Assembly: GCF_000295095.1 (NCBI RefSeq)
Contig: NZ_JH806632.1
Location: 508,450-572,449 of the forward strand
Origin: Actinomyces timonensis DSM 23838
GTDB taxonomy: Bacteria > Actinomycetota > Actinomycetes > Actinomycetales > Actinomycetaceae
DNA: 64,000 nucleotides
Direction: 5' to 3'
A program made the position numbers and the translations under genes. Each line of letters begins with the position of its first letter. Within the stretch, counting starts at the first letter, position 1. This document shows, piece by piece, positions 44,194 to 53,232 of the stretch. The notes beneath the pieces are model-generated. The model saw nothing but the letters and a program-made list of their open reading frames with translations. It was not told the origin of the DNA and made no database searches.

Positions 44194-45654
44194 CTAGCAG
44201 CCCTCCCACGGCACCCACTTCGTACCATCCCAATATTCACCATCACTGTAGTTCACAGACTTGCTCTCATCTTTATATCCGACCCCGAAGTTGAAGCCGT
44301 CCCCCTTCGCGGAGAGGTCGAGAGCGAGATTGGTATTGTCGTCGGTGACAACTTTCCTTTTCGTCACCTGGCCATTGGCCTTAGCCTCTTCGACAAACTC
44401 TTGATACGGGTTGTGGCCGGCCAGCATCTGCGCCGCCCCAACCACCGGGATCCCAGCGGCAAGCATAAGGCTGTATCCTTTTGCGGCAGACTCAGGATTT
44501 GTCATATCCACCTGGGTCTCGACAACCTGACCACCTTCCTTGCTGATCCCAGGGTCATCACCGATGAGCGGATTGAGGATCTCACCCTTGACCTCACCAT
44601 TGACAAGAGCCGTCATCGTTGTCGTCAACGGTTTTCCATTCGCATCCACCTTCACCGCGATCATCGTCTCCATCGTCCCATTAGCCTGGCCATGCACATC
44701 AGAGACCGCGGCGGGATTGATCTGGATAGTACCATCGGCGCTCGCAGACACATTGGCCTTGTAGTAGTAGGTGGCACTGCCATCAGCGTCGAAGGTCGCC
44801 CCCAGCGCTCCCGATAGATCCGCCTTCGCTCCAACAGACGCTGGTCCAGCATTCGCACTCCCGCTGATACCACCACGGACACCACCTTCCACGGTGTGCG
44901 ATTTTGGCTCGGGGAGTTTGTAGGTTCGAGCCCCATGAGAATCGGTCACATAATCATAAATGCCTTTCACCGGCCCAATCACCGGCGTAGTGTCATTGGT
45001 GATCTGATTCTGGAAGTAGTCAACCATCCGCTCCATCTCTTCCTTAGATCCGACCTCATACGTGGTGGAGTACTCCCCGGTCGCACCAACCTCAGCGGCA
45101 GCATTTTTTTCTACATCAAGGCCAGCTTTCTTCGATCCTTTTCCACTCGATCCCCCCTTATTGCCCTTGCCTCCTTTTCCGCCAAAGCTATGGTCGCGAC
45201 TTTGGTCATCCCATGTACCGCTCGCGCTAATGCCAGGCGATGTGAACTCGTAACTCACATCACCCTTATACGTCCTCGTGATCCTGTAGGTGCCGTCGCT
45301 CATCTGCTCGACCTTAAGCCGCTCGCCGCCTTCGAGGGTGACGAAGAAGGTCCCGCTCACGCTCTTCTCACGAGAGTTCTCTGAGACAACACAAGGCCCT
45401 TTCGGCTTCCTATCATCCGCCTTGTCATCACCGGAGCCGCAGTTGAGCGGAGCACCTCCGCCTAGTTGGGAGATCGCGCTCTCGATCTTGCAGACGATGG
45501 CCTTGCTGATATCCGTACCAGCGGTCCCCAGTCCGGCCGCGATGATGGCAGCAATCAGCACTGCTACCACGATGGCCATCCCAGAATGCTCGACGAGCGT
45601 CTGGCCGCTCTCGCCGTTGCGGCGGCCCTTCGGCTTCCTACAGGTCGTGTCCAT
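44194..45654 (-). CDS. Very large Flp-type prepilin
   Basis: The protein is about 486 residues from the ATG at 45654 (45672 is an alternative). It has a short basic leader ending 'GESG' (Gly17), then 'QTLVEHSGMAIVVAVLIA' with Glu at mature position 5 and His instead of Tyr at 6: a Flp/type IVb N-terminus. After the helix come cysteines (C55, C72, C88), a Gly/Lys/Ser-rich stretch (158-176) and about 300 residues of repeated Gly/Ala/Thr beta-type sequence. It ends 'YWDGTKWVPWEGC'. Typical Flp pilins are 50-80 residues, so this may be a tip adhesin or minor pilin assembled by the same machine (inference). The GC content is low relative to the neighbours. Confidence 0.8.
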   Translation of the reverse strand: MDTTCRKPKGRRNGESGQTLVEHSGMAIVVAVLIAAIIAAGLGTAGTDISKAIVCKIESAISQLGGGAPLNCGSGDDKADDRKPKGPCVVSENSREKSVSGTFFVTLEGGERLKVEQMSDGTYRITRTYKGDVSYEFTSPGISASGTWDDQSRDHSFGGKGGKGNKGGSSGKGSKKAGLDVEKNAAAEVGATGEYSTTYEVGSKEEMERMVDYFQNQITNDTTPVIGPVKGIYDYVTDSHGARTYKLPEPKSHTVEGGVRGGISGSANAGPASVGAKADLSGALGATFDADGSATYYYKANVSASADGTIQINPAAVSDVHGQANGTMETMIAVKVDANGKPLTTTMTALVNGEVKGEILNPLIGDDPGISKEGGQVVETQVDMTNPESAAKGYSLMLAAGIPVVGAAQMLAGHNPYQEFVEEAKANGQVTKRKVVTDDNTNLALDLSAKGDGFNFGVGYKDESKSVNYSDGEYWDGTKWVPWEGC

Positions 45655-45823
45655 GCGTCCGGAGTCCTTCATGGCACGATCGAACCTCAGCAGGTCGCCA
45701 GGGGGCCAGGGGCAGCCGCCCCATCCCGCGCCCCTTTCCGCGTCATTGCAGCCCTCCGCGCACCCAGCCACGTTCCTCGGCGCCTTGCTCTTCCCGGTCA
45801 CCCCCAGCGCCTTCAAGACGCGA

Positions 45824-45859
45824 CTGGGCCCCGGCCACCTCGCGGTGGTCGGGGCCCAG
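45824..45859 (-). terminator. Terminator of rplJL
   Basis: A 16-bp stem with a single wobble (45824-45839 with 45844-45859) around the tetraloop TCGC lies about 65 bases after the rplL stop. It separates the ribosomal-protein operon from the Tad locus. Confidence 0.8.
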
Positions 45860-45922
45860 CGGTGTTCGCGGCTCCCCCGCCGGCTCAGGCCACGTGGGCG
45901 CGCACCGGCGTCGGGGATGGGC

Positions 45923-46315
45923 TCACTTGAGGGTGACGGTGGCGCCAGCGCCCTCGAGCTGCTCCTTGGCCTTCTCGGCGGCGTCCTTGGCAACGCCCTC
46001 GAGGACGGGCTTCGGGGCGCCGTCGACGAGGTCCTTGGCCTCCTTCAGACCGAGGGAGGTCAGGGCGCGCACCTCCTTGATGACCTGGATCTTCTTGTCG
46101 CCAGCGGCCTCGAGGATGACGTCGAACTCGGTCTTCTCCTCGGCGGCGTCGCCACCGGCAGCCGCAGCGCCGGGGGCGGCGGCCACGGCCACGGCGGCCG
46201 GGGCGGCGGCGGTGACGTCGAAGGTCTCCTCGAAAGCCTTGACGAACTCGGACAGCTCGATGAGGGTGAGCTCCTTGAAGGCCTCGATGAGCTCGTCGGT
46301 GGTCAGCTTCGCCAT
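45923..46315 (-). CDS. rplL: 50S ribosomal protein L7/L12
   Basis: bL12 (130 residues) forms the flexible stalk that recruits translation GTPases. The N-terminal dimerisation domain, Ala/Pro hinge and C-terminal domain ('[15 protein letters not shown]', '[14 protein letters not shown]') are present. It follows rplJ after about 70 bases, with AAGGAA upstream. It is normally followed by rpoB, but here by the large prepilin gene after a terminator. Confidence 0.98.
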   Translation of the reverse strand: MAKLTTDELIEAFKELTLIELSEFVKAFEETFDVTAAAPAAVAVAAAPGAAAAGGDAAEEKTEFDVILEAAGDKKIQVIKEVRALTSLGLKEAKDLVDGAPKPVLEGVAKDAAEKAKEQLEGAGATVTLK

Positions 46316-46384
46316 GATGGGCGTTCCTTCCTGGTTAAGTGGTTCCTGCGCGGGCAGGATGGGGGATGACGCACGCGGCCTGGA

Positions 46385-46906
46385 TCAGGCCGCGGCCTCC
46401 TGCTTGTCGCGCAGGGCGTCGACGGTGCGCACGGCCTTGGAGGCCGGTGCGGCGAAGAGGCAAGCAGCCTTGGACAGGGACGCCTTCATAGCGCCCGCGG
46501 CCTTGGCGAGCAGAACCTCGCGGGATTCGAGAGATGCGAGCTTGTCGACGCCGTCGGCGGACAGCACGGAGCCATCCATGACACCGCCCTTGATGACGAG
46601 CTCCTTGTTGTCCTTGGCGAAGTCACGCAGGGCCTTCGCGGCCTCCACCGGCTCACCGGTGACGAAGGTGAGGGCCGTGGGGCCCTTGAGGTCCTCCGCG
46701 AAAGCCTCGAAGCCGACCTGGCGGGCGGCGATCGCGGCGAGCGTGTTCTTCACCACGGTGTACTCGGCGTTACCGGCGAGGGAGCGGCGCAGCGTCTTCA
46801 GCTGGGCAACGCTCATCCCGCGGTACTCAGTCAGCAGCACGGCGCCGGAGGCGCGGAACTTGTCCGCGATCTCGGCAACAGCCGCTTCCTTGTCAGGCCG
46901 TGCCAT
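46385..46906 (-). CDS. rplJ: 50S ribosomal protein L10
   Basis: uL10 (173 residues) anchors the L12 stalk dimers and autoregulates rplJL through its leader. Typical segments are 'LTEYRGMSVAQLKTLR' and 'EYTVVKNTLAAIA'. A GGAGGG site precedes the ATG. The L10 leader lies directly upstream. Confidence 0.97.
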   Translation of the reverse strand: MARPDKEAAVAEIADKFRASGAVLLTEYRGMSVAQLKTLRRSLAGNAEYTVVKNTLAAIAARQVGFEAFAEDLKGPTALTFVTGEPVEAAKALRDFAKDNKELVIKGGVMDGSVLSADGVDKLASLESREVLLAKAAGAMKASLSKAACLFAAPASKAVRTVDALRDKQEAAA

Positions 46907-46949
46907 GGGCCCTCCTTCCGTGGTCTGCCGCAGCGCCCCTCACGGAAGA

Positions 46950-46975
46950 AGCCCCGCGCCGGTGGGCACGGGGCT
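46950..46975 (-). terminator. Attenuator-type hairpin before rplJ
   Basis: An 11-bp stem with one mismatch (46950-46960 with 46965-46975) is followed on the minus strand by a short pyrimidine run, TCTTCC. It sits between the L10 leader core and rplJ and may act as the leader's regulatory hairpin. Confidence 0.55.
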
Positions 46976-46989
46976 CGGGGTCCAGCGAT

Positions 46990-47100
46990 GCTGGAGCGGT
47001 CTCGTCTCACCTGCGCCGGCTCCGCCCGTGGCGGACTTGGTCCCGCTCGCGCGGGAGACCTGCGGTCTTTGGCAAAGGACACTTTGCCCGCTGGGAGCAC
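46990..47100 (-). promoter_or_regulatory. Ribosomal protein L10 leader
   Basis: Between rplA and rplJ the minus strand carries the conserved blocks CCAAAGACCGCAGGT (complement of 47058-47072) and GCAGGTGAGA (complement of 47005-47014), separated by a GC-rich hairpin. These are hallmarks of the L10 leader, where excess L10-L12 binds and represses rplJL. Boundaries are approximate. Confidence 0.8.
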
Positions 47101-47245
47101 TGCGGCGCAAGCCAGGAGCGGCCTGGGGCGCGGTGTGATCGCTCACTGCTCGGCTCTCCCGGGGCGGAGACAGCGGGGAGCGACGACGGCGCCGCGCGCC
47201 CCGGCGTGGGGCGGGCGGCGCCGTCGAGCGCGCTGTCAGAGGCGA

Positions 47246-47935
47246 TCAGGCCTTGGTGACGTCCATCGGGATGCCGGGGCCCATCGTCGTGGCCATGGTG
47301 GCCTTGAGGATGTAGCGGCCCTTCGACGTCGACGGCTTGAGGCGCAGGACCTCCTCGAGGGCGGCCTTGAAGTTGTCCTCGAGCTGGGCCTCGGTGAACG
47401 AGGACTTGCCGATGATGAAGTTGAGGTTCGCGGCGCGGTCCACGCGGAACTCGATACGGCCGCCCTTGATGTCATTGACGGCCTTGGCCACGTCCATCGT
47501 CACGGTGCCGGTCTTGGGGTTGGGCATGAGGCCACGGGGGCCCAGCACGCGGCCCAGGCGACCGACCTTGCCCATGAGGTCCGGGGTGGCGACGGCGGCA
47601 TCGAAGTCCGTCCAGCCCTTGGCGACCTTCTCGATGAGCTCGTCGCCGCCGACCTCGTCGGCGCCCGCGGCGAGGGCCTGCTCGGCCCGCTCGCCCTGGG
47701 CGAAGACGATGACGCGGGCGGTCTTACCAGTACCGTGCGGCAGGGACACGGTGCCACGCACCATCTGGTCGGCCTTGCGGGGGTCCACGCCCAGGCGGAG
47801 GACGACGTCCACGGTGGAGTCGAACTTCGTCACGGACGTGGCCTTGGCCAGTTTCACGGCCTCGGCCGGGGTGTAGAGGATCCCGGACTGGATCTTCTCA
47901 GCGGCGGCGCGGTAGGCCTTGCTGCGCTTGGTCAT
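47246..47935 (-). CDS. rplA: 50S ribosomal protein L1
   Basis: uL1 (229 residues) is the mobile stalk protein near the E site. Core segments are '[20 protein letters not shown]' and '[15 protein letters not shown]'. The ATG at 47935 with AAGGAG is used; a longer frame lacks family support. It follows rplK by 77 bases. Confidence 0.98.
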   Translation of the reverse strand: MTKRSKAYRAAAEKIQSGILYTPAEAVKLAKATSVTKFDSTVDVVLRLGVDPRKADQMVRGTVSLPHGTGKTARVIVFAQGERAEQALAAGADEVGGDELIEKVAKGWTDFDAAVATPDLMGKVGRLGRVLGPRGLMPNPKTGTVTMDVAKAVNDIKGGRIEFRVDRAANLNFIIGKSSFTEAQLEDNFKAALEEVLRLKPSTSKGRYILKATMATTMGPGIPMDVTKA

Positions 47936-48012
47936 CTGCTTCTCCTTGGCAGTCGTGGTGAACGGGCCGCGCATGGCCCTTCCACGGGGGTCTTGGATGG
48001 GGTGCCGGGGCC

Positions 48013-48444
48013 TCAGGCCTCGACCGTGATGCCCATCGAGCGGGCGGTTCCGGCGATGATCTTGGAGGCGGCCTCGATGTCGTTGGCGTTGAGGTCGGCC
48101 ATCTTCGCCTCGGCGATCTCGCGCACCTGGGCGGCGGTCATCGAGCCGACCTTCGCGGAGTGCGGCGTCGAGGAGCCCTTGGCCACGCCAGCGGCCTTCT
48201 TGATGAGCTCGGCGGCCGGAGGGGTCTTGAGGACGAAGGTGAAGGAGCGGTCCTCGTAGACGGTGATCTCAACGGGGATGACGTTGCCGCGCTGGGACTC
48301 CGTGGCGGCGTTGTACGCCTTGCAGAACTCCATGATGTTGACGCCGTGCTGACCGAGCGCGGGGCCGATCGGCGGCGCGGGGTTCGCGGCGCCGGCCTGG
48401 ATCTGGAGCTTGATGAGCCCAGAGACCTTCTTCTTGGGTGCCAT
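48013..48444 (-). CDS. rplK: 50S ribosomal protein L11
   Basis: uL11 (143 residues) forms the GTPase-associated centre with 23S rRNA and is the target site region of thiopeptides. Typical segments are '[20 protein letters not shown]' and '[15 protein letters not shown]'. The start at 48444 gives the usual N-terminus ([12 protein letters not shown]). Confidence 0.98.
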   Translation of the reverse strand: MAPKKKVSGLIKLQIQAGAANPAPPIGPALGQHGVNIMEFCKAYNAATESQRGNVIPVEITVYEDRSFTFVLKTPPAAELIKKAAGVAKGSSTPHSAKVGSMTAAQVREIAEAKMADLNANDIEAASKIIAGTARSMGITVEA

Positions 48445-48550
48445 GTGTATGGGTCTTTCTTGTCCGGATGCCGCACGCCTGCCGTGCGGCGGTGCGCGTA
48501 GGAGCACGCACGAGGGCCCATCCTAGCCCCCGCGAAGCACCCCGATAGCG

Positions 48551-48599
48551 CCCGGTGCCCGGTATCACAAGCGTTCGGGCTGTGATACCGGGCACCGGG
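48551..48599 (-). terminator. Terminator between nusG and rplK
   Basis: A perfect 19-bp stem (48551-48569 with 48581-48599) and 11-base loop lies 60 bases past the nusG stop. It separates secE-nusG from rplKA. Confidence 0.85.
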
Positions 48600-48658
48600 G
48601 GCGGCTGAGGCCCGCGGCCGGCGGCGCCCAGGCGCCGGGGCCCGCCGGGCCGGCTGCC

Positions 48659-49423
48659 TCAGATCTTGGAGACCTGCGTGAAGGAGAGCTCGGCCGGGGT
48701 GTCGCGGCCGAACAGGGAGATGAGCACCTGGAGCTTCTGGGTGTCCGGGTGGATCTCGGAGATCGTGGCAGGAAGGGACTCGAAGGGGCCGTCGGTGACG
48801 ATGACGGACTCGCCCACGGAGAAGGTGACCTCGTAGACCTGGCCGCCGGCGGCGACCTGCGTGGCCGCGCCCTCCTCGGGGCTCTCGTTGGAGCTGGCGG
48901 CCTGCTTGGCGGCGACCTCCTCCGGGGTGGGGCCGAGCTGGGAGACGGCCTCCTCGAAGGTCAGCGGCACCGGGTTGTAGCGGTCCCCCACGAATCCGGT
49001 GACGGCCGGGGTGTCCTTGATGGTGCGCCACACGCGGTCGGAGGTCTCCGGGTCGTCCAGGTCCATGCGCACGAACACGTAGCCGGGGATGCGGACCCGG
49101 GACACCTCCTTCTTCTTATTCGAGGCCTTGATCTCGATGACCGTCTCCATGGGGACGACGGCGTCGAAGACGTAGTCCTCGATCTCGAAGTTCTCGGCGC
49201 GGGCCTTGATGTCCGCGGCAACGCGGCGCTCGTAGCCGGAGTAGGTGTGCAGCACGTACCACTCGCCGGGCAGGGAGGACATCTCCTTGCGGAAGTCCTC
49301 CAGCGGGTCGACGGCGGGGGCGTCGTCGGCAGCCTCCTCGACGGGCTCCTGGGCGGCGTCGACGGCGCTGGCGGCCCCACTGGTCTCCTCGACAGCGGTT
49401 TCCTCGAGCGTCTCTTCGGACAC
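48659..49423 (-). CDS. nusG: Transcription termination/antitermination factor NusG
   Basis: NusG (254 residues from the GTG at 49423) binds RNA polymerase and couples it with Rho or the ribosome. An acidic N-terminal extension of about 55 residues precedes the NGN domain ('[19 protein letters not shown]', '[11 protein letters not shown]'). A spacer rich in Glu/Ala/Ser leads to the KOW domain ('[18 protein letters not shown]'). Acidic extensions are usual in actinobacterial NusG. Confidence 0.96.
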   Translation of the reverse strand: MSEETLEETAVEETSGAASAVDAAQEPVEEAADDAPAVDPLEDFRKEMSSLPGEWYVLHTYSGYERRVAADIKARAENFEIEDYVFDAVVPMETVIEIKASNKKKEVSRVRIPGYVFVRMDLDDPETSDRVWRTIKDTPAVTGFVGDRYNPVPLTFEEAVSQLGPTPEEVAAKQAASSNESPEEGAATQVAAGGQVYEVTFSVGESVIVTDGPFESLPATISEIHPDTQKLQVLISLFGRDTPAELSFTQVSKI

Positions 49424-49484
49424 GGTGTACCTGCTTTCCACTGGCTTCTTCAGGCTGACGGGTGGGCGCTGGGCGCGGCGGGAC

Positions 49485-49715
49485 TCAGCCGAGGCCCCAC
49501 AGGACCAGGCGGTCGAAGATGGTGTCGAGGATGCCCGTGAAGGCCATGATCGCGACAATGAAGACGACAACGACGACGAAGTAGGTCCACAGCTCGTTCT
49601 TCGTGGGCCAGATGACCTTGCGCATCTCGTCGACGACCTGGCGGATGAATCGCATGACACGCTTGATGGGGTTGCCACTGCGCGTGGATGCGTCCTTGGA
49701 GGCGCTCTCGCTCAT
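49485..49715 (-). CDS. secE: Preprotein translocase subunit SecE
   Basis: SecE (76 residues) clamps the SecY channel. The amphipathic segment '[17 protein letters not shown]' precedes a single transmembrane helix near the C-terminus. The ATG at 49715 is preceded by GAGGA. It lies directly upstream of nusG, the usual order. Confidence 0.96.
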   Translation of the reverse strand: MSESASKDASTRSGNPIKRVMRFIRQVVDEMRKVIWPTKNELWTYFVVVVVFIVAIMAFTGILDTIFDRLVLWGLG

Positions 49716-49815
49716 TCTCACGATCCTCGGGTGCTCGACGGTCCGAAACCTTGCCATCCCTGACGGGACGAGAAGACGAACCGACGGGATCTCCCGACAG
49801 ATCCGCCGTTCTCAG

Positions 49816-49888
49816 CAGGGCAGGCGGGACTCGAACCCACAACCGCCGGTTTTGGAGACCGGTGCGCTACCAATTGCGCCACTGCCCT
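49816..49888 (-). tRNA. tRNA-Trp (anticodon CCA)
   Basis: The minus strand folds into a full cloverleaf of 73 bases. The acceptor arms are AGGGCAG and CTGCCCT, the anticodon CCA lies within CTCCAAA, and the T-loop is GGTTCGAGTCC. CCA is not encoded. The gene lies upstream of secE, a common arrangement in actinobacteria. Confidence 0.96.
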
Positions 49889-50138
49889 TCAGCGGTGACC
49901 CATCCTGCCACAGGTTCATGCGGGAGTGGAAACAGGACGGGGGTGGGCTGCACCACTGCGCGCACCCGAATGACGGGCGGGGAGCGGACAGCGTGTCCGA
50001 CTCCGGTCTATCATGGGCCCCGTTGTCCGATGTCCGATCAGCCGTGCCGCCGACAGCCCGCGAGCGCGCTCCACTCACCCCCGAGCACTGCTCCTGAGCA
50101 GCCCCGGCACTGCCCGGCCCCGCTAGGAGGAGACCGCT

Positions 50139-51134
50139 ATGACCATTGCCCAGGACACCGCTACGACCCTCCCGCGCCATGATGCGCCCGAGTCGATCCT
50201 CGGCGCCTACGCCTCGCTGCCCGAGTCCCAGGAGGCCCAGGAGGAGTACTACCGCCTCCTCGCGCGCGTCCCGGGCGTGCGAGGGCTCGAGATCCCCTTC
50301 CGGGACGACCTCGCGGGGTCGGCCGGCCTTCCCTGGCTGGCCTCCCAGCTCGCTCCCCACTGGGATCGGAATATCGTCACCGCGATTCCCGGCACCATGA
50401 TGCGCGTGTGGGCCACCGGCACCTTCGGCCTCGCCTCGACCGACCGCCAGGGGCGCGCCGACGCCCTTGCCTTCACCCGCTCGGTGCGCGACGGCGTCGA
50501 GGCCCTGCGGGAGGCCGCTGGCCGCGACGTCGTGGCCGCCGTCGAGATCCACTCCGCGCCGTCAGGGGAGCCCGGCGTGGCGCACAGTGCCGAGGCTTTC
50601 GGGGAGTCGCTGTCGCGGATCGTCGACTACGACTGGGGCGGCGCGCTGCTCCTGCTGGAGCACTGCGACGCCTTCGTGGCGCCCGATCTGGGCGAGAAGC
50701 GCCTGCTCGGGATCGATGAGGAGCTGGAGGTCGTGCGCGTCCTCGATCATCCCCGGGTGCGCATGTCCCTCAACTGGGGGCGCTCGGCCCTCGAGGCGCG
50801 CGACGCCGCCACCGCGCTGGAGCACGTGCGCCTCGCCCGGGCCGCCGGCGTGCTGGAGGGGGTCATGTTCTCCGGGGCCGGGCCCGAGGACACCCGCTAC
50901 GCGAAGGCGTGGATGGACGGGCACCTGCCCCTCGACGTCGATGAGCCGGGCTCGGTGATGAGCGCGGAGGATGTGCGCGCCTGCGCGCTGGCCGCGCTGG
51001 AGCCCGCCGAGGGCTCCGAGGGGCCCATCGCCCCGGCCTCCTACCTCGGCGCGAAGTGCCAGGTGCCACCCGAGGCCACCCCCGCGCAGCGCCTGGCCTT
51101 CCTCACCCACATCCTCGACGCCACTCGCGTCTGA
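50139..51134 (+). CDS. DUF4862 family protein
   Basis: This 331-residue protein resembles the actinobacterial DUF4862 family, with 'GAYASLPESQEAQEEYYRLL', 'TAIPGTMMRVW', 'VEIHSAPS', 'LLLEHCDAFV' and 'SLNWGRSALE'. Alternating strands and helices with conserved Glu and His suggest a TIM-barrel sugar-phosphate isomerase or epimerase-like fold; no activity is established. An ideal AGGAGGAG precedes the ATG. The gene is divergent from tRNA-Trp. Confidence 0.75.
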   Translation: MTIAQDTATTLPRHDAPESILGAYASLPESQEAQEEYYRLLARVPGVRGLEIPFRDDLAGSAGLPWLASQLAPHWDRNIVTAIPGTMMRVWATGTFGLASTDRQGRADALAFTRSVRDGVEALREAAGRDVVAAVEIHSAPSGEPGVAHSAEAFGESLSRIVDYDWGGALLLLEHCDAFVAPDLGEKRLLGIDEELEVVRVLDHPRVRMSLNWGRSALEARDAATALEHVRLARAAGVLEGVMFSGAGPEDTRYAKAWMDGHLPLDVDEPGSVMSAEDVRACALAALEPAEGSEGPIAPASYLGAKCQVPPEATPAQRLAFLTHILDATRV

Positions 51135-51166
51135 TCCACACCCCGCCCCCTCCCCCTCTCCCTCGC

Positions 51167-51245
51167 CGAGACCGGGCGAACAGCACCGCGAAACCGGGCG
51201 GTTTTCCACAGATCGGAATCTCGCCGTGCTGTTCGCCCGGTCTCG
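51167..51245. repeat. Dispersed repeat with 20-bp inverted arms
   Basis: The arms CGAGACCGGGCGAACAGCAC (51167-51186) and its exact complement (51226-51245) bracket a related inner sequence. The same unit occurs at 51806-51855 and 5368-5395. It lies immediately upstream of the rhodanese fragment. Confidence 0.75.
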
Positions 51246-51269
51246 CGTCGGATTTCCAACAGGCTCGGC

Positions 51270-51491
51270 GTGCGCGCGGATCACCTCGGCGACCTGCCCG
51301 ACCGGCCGCTCGTGGTCGGCTGCCCGGTGGGACTGCGCGGCCACGTCGCGACCCGTATCCTCCTCCAGGAGCGGCGCGAGGCGCGCAATCTCGGCGGCGG
51401 CTACCGCACCTGGTCCGCGGCTGGCGGCGCCAGCGAGCGGGAGAACGACGCCGAGAACGACGCCGCGGCGCCCCCGGCGAAGGAGGAATGA
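51270..51491 (+). pseudogene. C-terminal remnant of a rhodanese domain
   Basis: The 73-codon frame encodes 'DLPDRPLVVGCPVGLRGH' and 'ARNLGGGYRTW', the C-terminal half of the rhodanese domain found in CoA-disulfide-reductase/rhodanese fusions and related persulfide enzymes. The active-site Cys is kept in the CPVGLRG loop. Nothing upstream encodes the rest of the domain or the oxidoreductase; instead the dispersed repeat with inverted arms abuts it. I infer a truncated gene. It lies 2-3 bases before the CsoR-like gene, the usual partner of such enzymes. Confidence 0.75.
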
Positions 51492-51493
51492 CG

Positions 51494-51760
51494 ATGAGCA
51501 CGCTCGACCCCACGGATCTGCGCCCCACACTCGCCCGCCTCAAGAGGGCCCGCGGGCAGCTCGACGCCGTCATCCGCATGGTGGAGGAGGGCCGCGACTG
51601 CGAGGATGTCGTCGTGCAGATCGCGGCGGTGAGCAAAGCGGTCGACCGCGCGGGGCTCGCCGTCATCGCCTCCGGGATGCACACCTGCCTGGCGGAGGAC
51701 CCCACTGGCGGGACGCTGGACACCGCGCGGCTGGAGAAGCTCTTCATGTCCCTGGCGTGA
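51494..51760 (+). CDS. CsoR/DUF156-family metal- or persulfide-responsive repressor
   Basis: This 88-residue all-helical repressor has Arg15-Leu-Lys-Arg and Arg20-Gly-Gln near the DNA-binding surface, Cys36 in 'EGRDCEDVV' and Cys65 in 'GMHTCLAED'. The cysteine positions match copper-sensing CsoR, but position 61 is Gly and a His sits at 63, so the classical Cys-His-Cys copper site is altered. A CstR-like persulfide sensor is an alternative, favoured by the adjacent rhodanese fragment. AGGAGG lies 7 bases before the ATG. Confidence 0.88.
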   Translation: MSTLDPTDLRPTLARLKRARGQLDAVIRMVEEGRDCEDVVVQIAAVSKAVDRAGLAVIASGMHTCLAEDPTGGTLDTARLEKLFMSLA

Positions 51761-51805
51761 GGGCGCGGGGCCGGGCCGCAGCCTCGGCCCGGCCCGCGAG
51801 CGCGA

Positions 51806-51855
51806 ATCTCGCGGTGCTGTTCGCTCGGTTTCGCCGTGCTGATCGCCCGGTCTCG
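51806..51855. repeat. Dispersed repeat, tandem pair
   Basis: Two adjacent units (TCTCGCGGTGCTGTTCGCTC and TTTCGCCGTGCTGATCGCCC) lie downstream of the CsoR-like gene. With the copy at 51167-51245 they bracket the CsoR-like gene and the rhodanese remnant. Confidence 0.65.
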
Positions 51856-51937
51856 ACGAGGGGGCGGGCAGGGCGGGGCAGGGCAGGCCAGGGCCGGGCT
51901 GACCGCATGACAAGCGGATAACACGGCCCGTGGGAGC

Positions 51938-53170
51938 ATGGGCGCTGTGAACACAGTGAGCACCTCCCCCGCGCGCCGGGTCTCCGCGCGCCTGTCCGCC
52001 ATCGCCCCCTCCGCCACTCTCGCCGTCGACGCCAAGGCCAAGGCCCTCAAGGCCGCTGGCCGCCCCGTCATCGGCTTCGGCGCCGGCGAGCCCGACTTCG
52101 CCACCCCTGACTACATCGTCGAGGCCGCGATCGCCGCCGCCAAGGACCCCGCCAACCACAAGTACTCCCCCGCCAAGGGCCTACCCGCGCTGCGCGAGGC
52201 CATCGCCGCCAAGACCCTGCGGGACTCCGGCTACGAGGTCTCCCCCGACGACATCCTCGTCACCAACGGTGGCAAGCAGGCCGTCTTCCAGGCCTTCGCC
52301 TCCATCCTCGACCCCGGCGACGAGGCCCTCCTGCCCGCCCCCTACTGGACCACCTACCCCGAGGTCATCGCCCTGGCCGGCGGGGTGACGGTGGAGGTCT
52401 TCGCCGGCGCGGACCAGGAGTACAAGGTCACCGTCGAGCAGCTCGAGGCCGCCCGCACCGAGCGCACGAAGCTGCTGCTCCTGTGCTCGCCGTCGAACCC
52501 CACCGGCTCGGTCTACACGCCCGCCGAGCTCACCGCCATCGGGCAGTGGGCCCTCGAGCACGGCGTCTGGGTCATCACCGACGAGATCTACGAGCACCTC
52601 CTCTACGACGGCGCCGCCACCGCCCACATCGTCGCGCTCGTCCCCGAGCTGGCGGACACCACGATCGTCCTCAACGGCGTCGCCAAGACCTACGCCATGA
52701 CCGGCTGGCGCGTGGGCTGGATGATCGGCCCGAGCGACGTCATCAAGGCGGCCACGAACTTCCAGTCGCACCTGTCCTCCAACGTCGCCAACGTCTCCCA
52801 GCGGGCCGCGCTCGCGGCGGTGGCCGGCGACCTGTCCGCCGTGGCGCGGATGCGCGAGGCCTTCGACCGGCGCCGCAAGGTCATGGTGGAGATGCTCTCG
52901 GCCATCGACGGCCTCGCCGTCCCGACGCCGCGGGGCGCCTTCTACGCCTACCCGAGCATCGAGGCGCTCATCGGGAAGTCCCTGCGCGGAACGGTCATCG
53001 ACTCCTCCGCCAAGCTGGCCTCCCTGGCCCTGGAGCACGCCGAGGTCGCGGTGGTGCCCGGCGAGGCCTTCGGCCCGTCCGGATTCCTGCGCCTGTCCTA
53101 CGCCACGAGCGACGACGCGATCGTCGAGGGCGTGGGGCGGCTCCAGAAGCTCCTGGCCGAGGTCGCCTGA
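51938..53170 (+). CDS. Aspartate-type aminotransferase (class I/II)
   Basis: This PLP-dependent aminotransferase of about 410 residues has the subgroup Ib pattern: '[15 protein letters not shown]', '[14 protein letters not shown]', '[12 protein letters not shown]', '[11 protein letters not shown]', '[12 protein letters not shown]', the PLP lysine in '[16 protein letters not shown]' and '[10 protein letters not shown]'. It probably interconverts aspartate or a related amino acid and its 2-oxoacid. Alternative GTG starts at 51947 and 51956 are possible, since the GGGAG site is very close to the first ATG. Confidence 0.92.
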   Translation: MGAVNTVSTSPARRVSARLSAIAPSATLAVDAKAKALKAAGRPVIGFGAGEPDFATPDYIVEAAIAAAKDPANHKYSPAKGLPALREAIAAKTLRDSGYEVSPDDILVTNGGKQAVFQAFASILDPGDEALLPAPYWTTYPEVIALAGGVTVEVFAGADQEYKVTVEQLEAARTERTKLLLLCSPSNPTGSVYTPAELTAIGQWALEHGVWVITDEIYEHLLYDGAATAHIVALVPELADTTIVLNGVAKTYAMTGWRVGWMIGPSDVIKAATNFQSHLSSNVANVSQRAALAAVAGDLSAVARMREAFDRRRKVMVEMLSAIDGLAVPTPRGAFYAYPSIEALIGKSLRGTVIDSSAKLASLALEHAEVAVVPGEAFGPSGFLRLSYATSDDAIVEGVGRLQKLLAEVA

Positions 53171-53232
53171 GCACTCGCCTCCCAGGTGGGAGGCCTTCCC
53201 GGATACGACGACGGCGACACTCTCCACCGACA

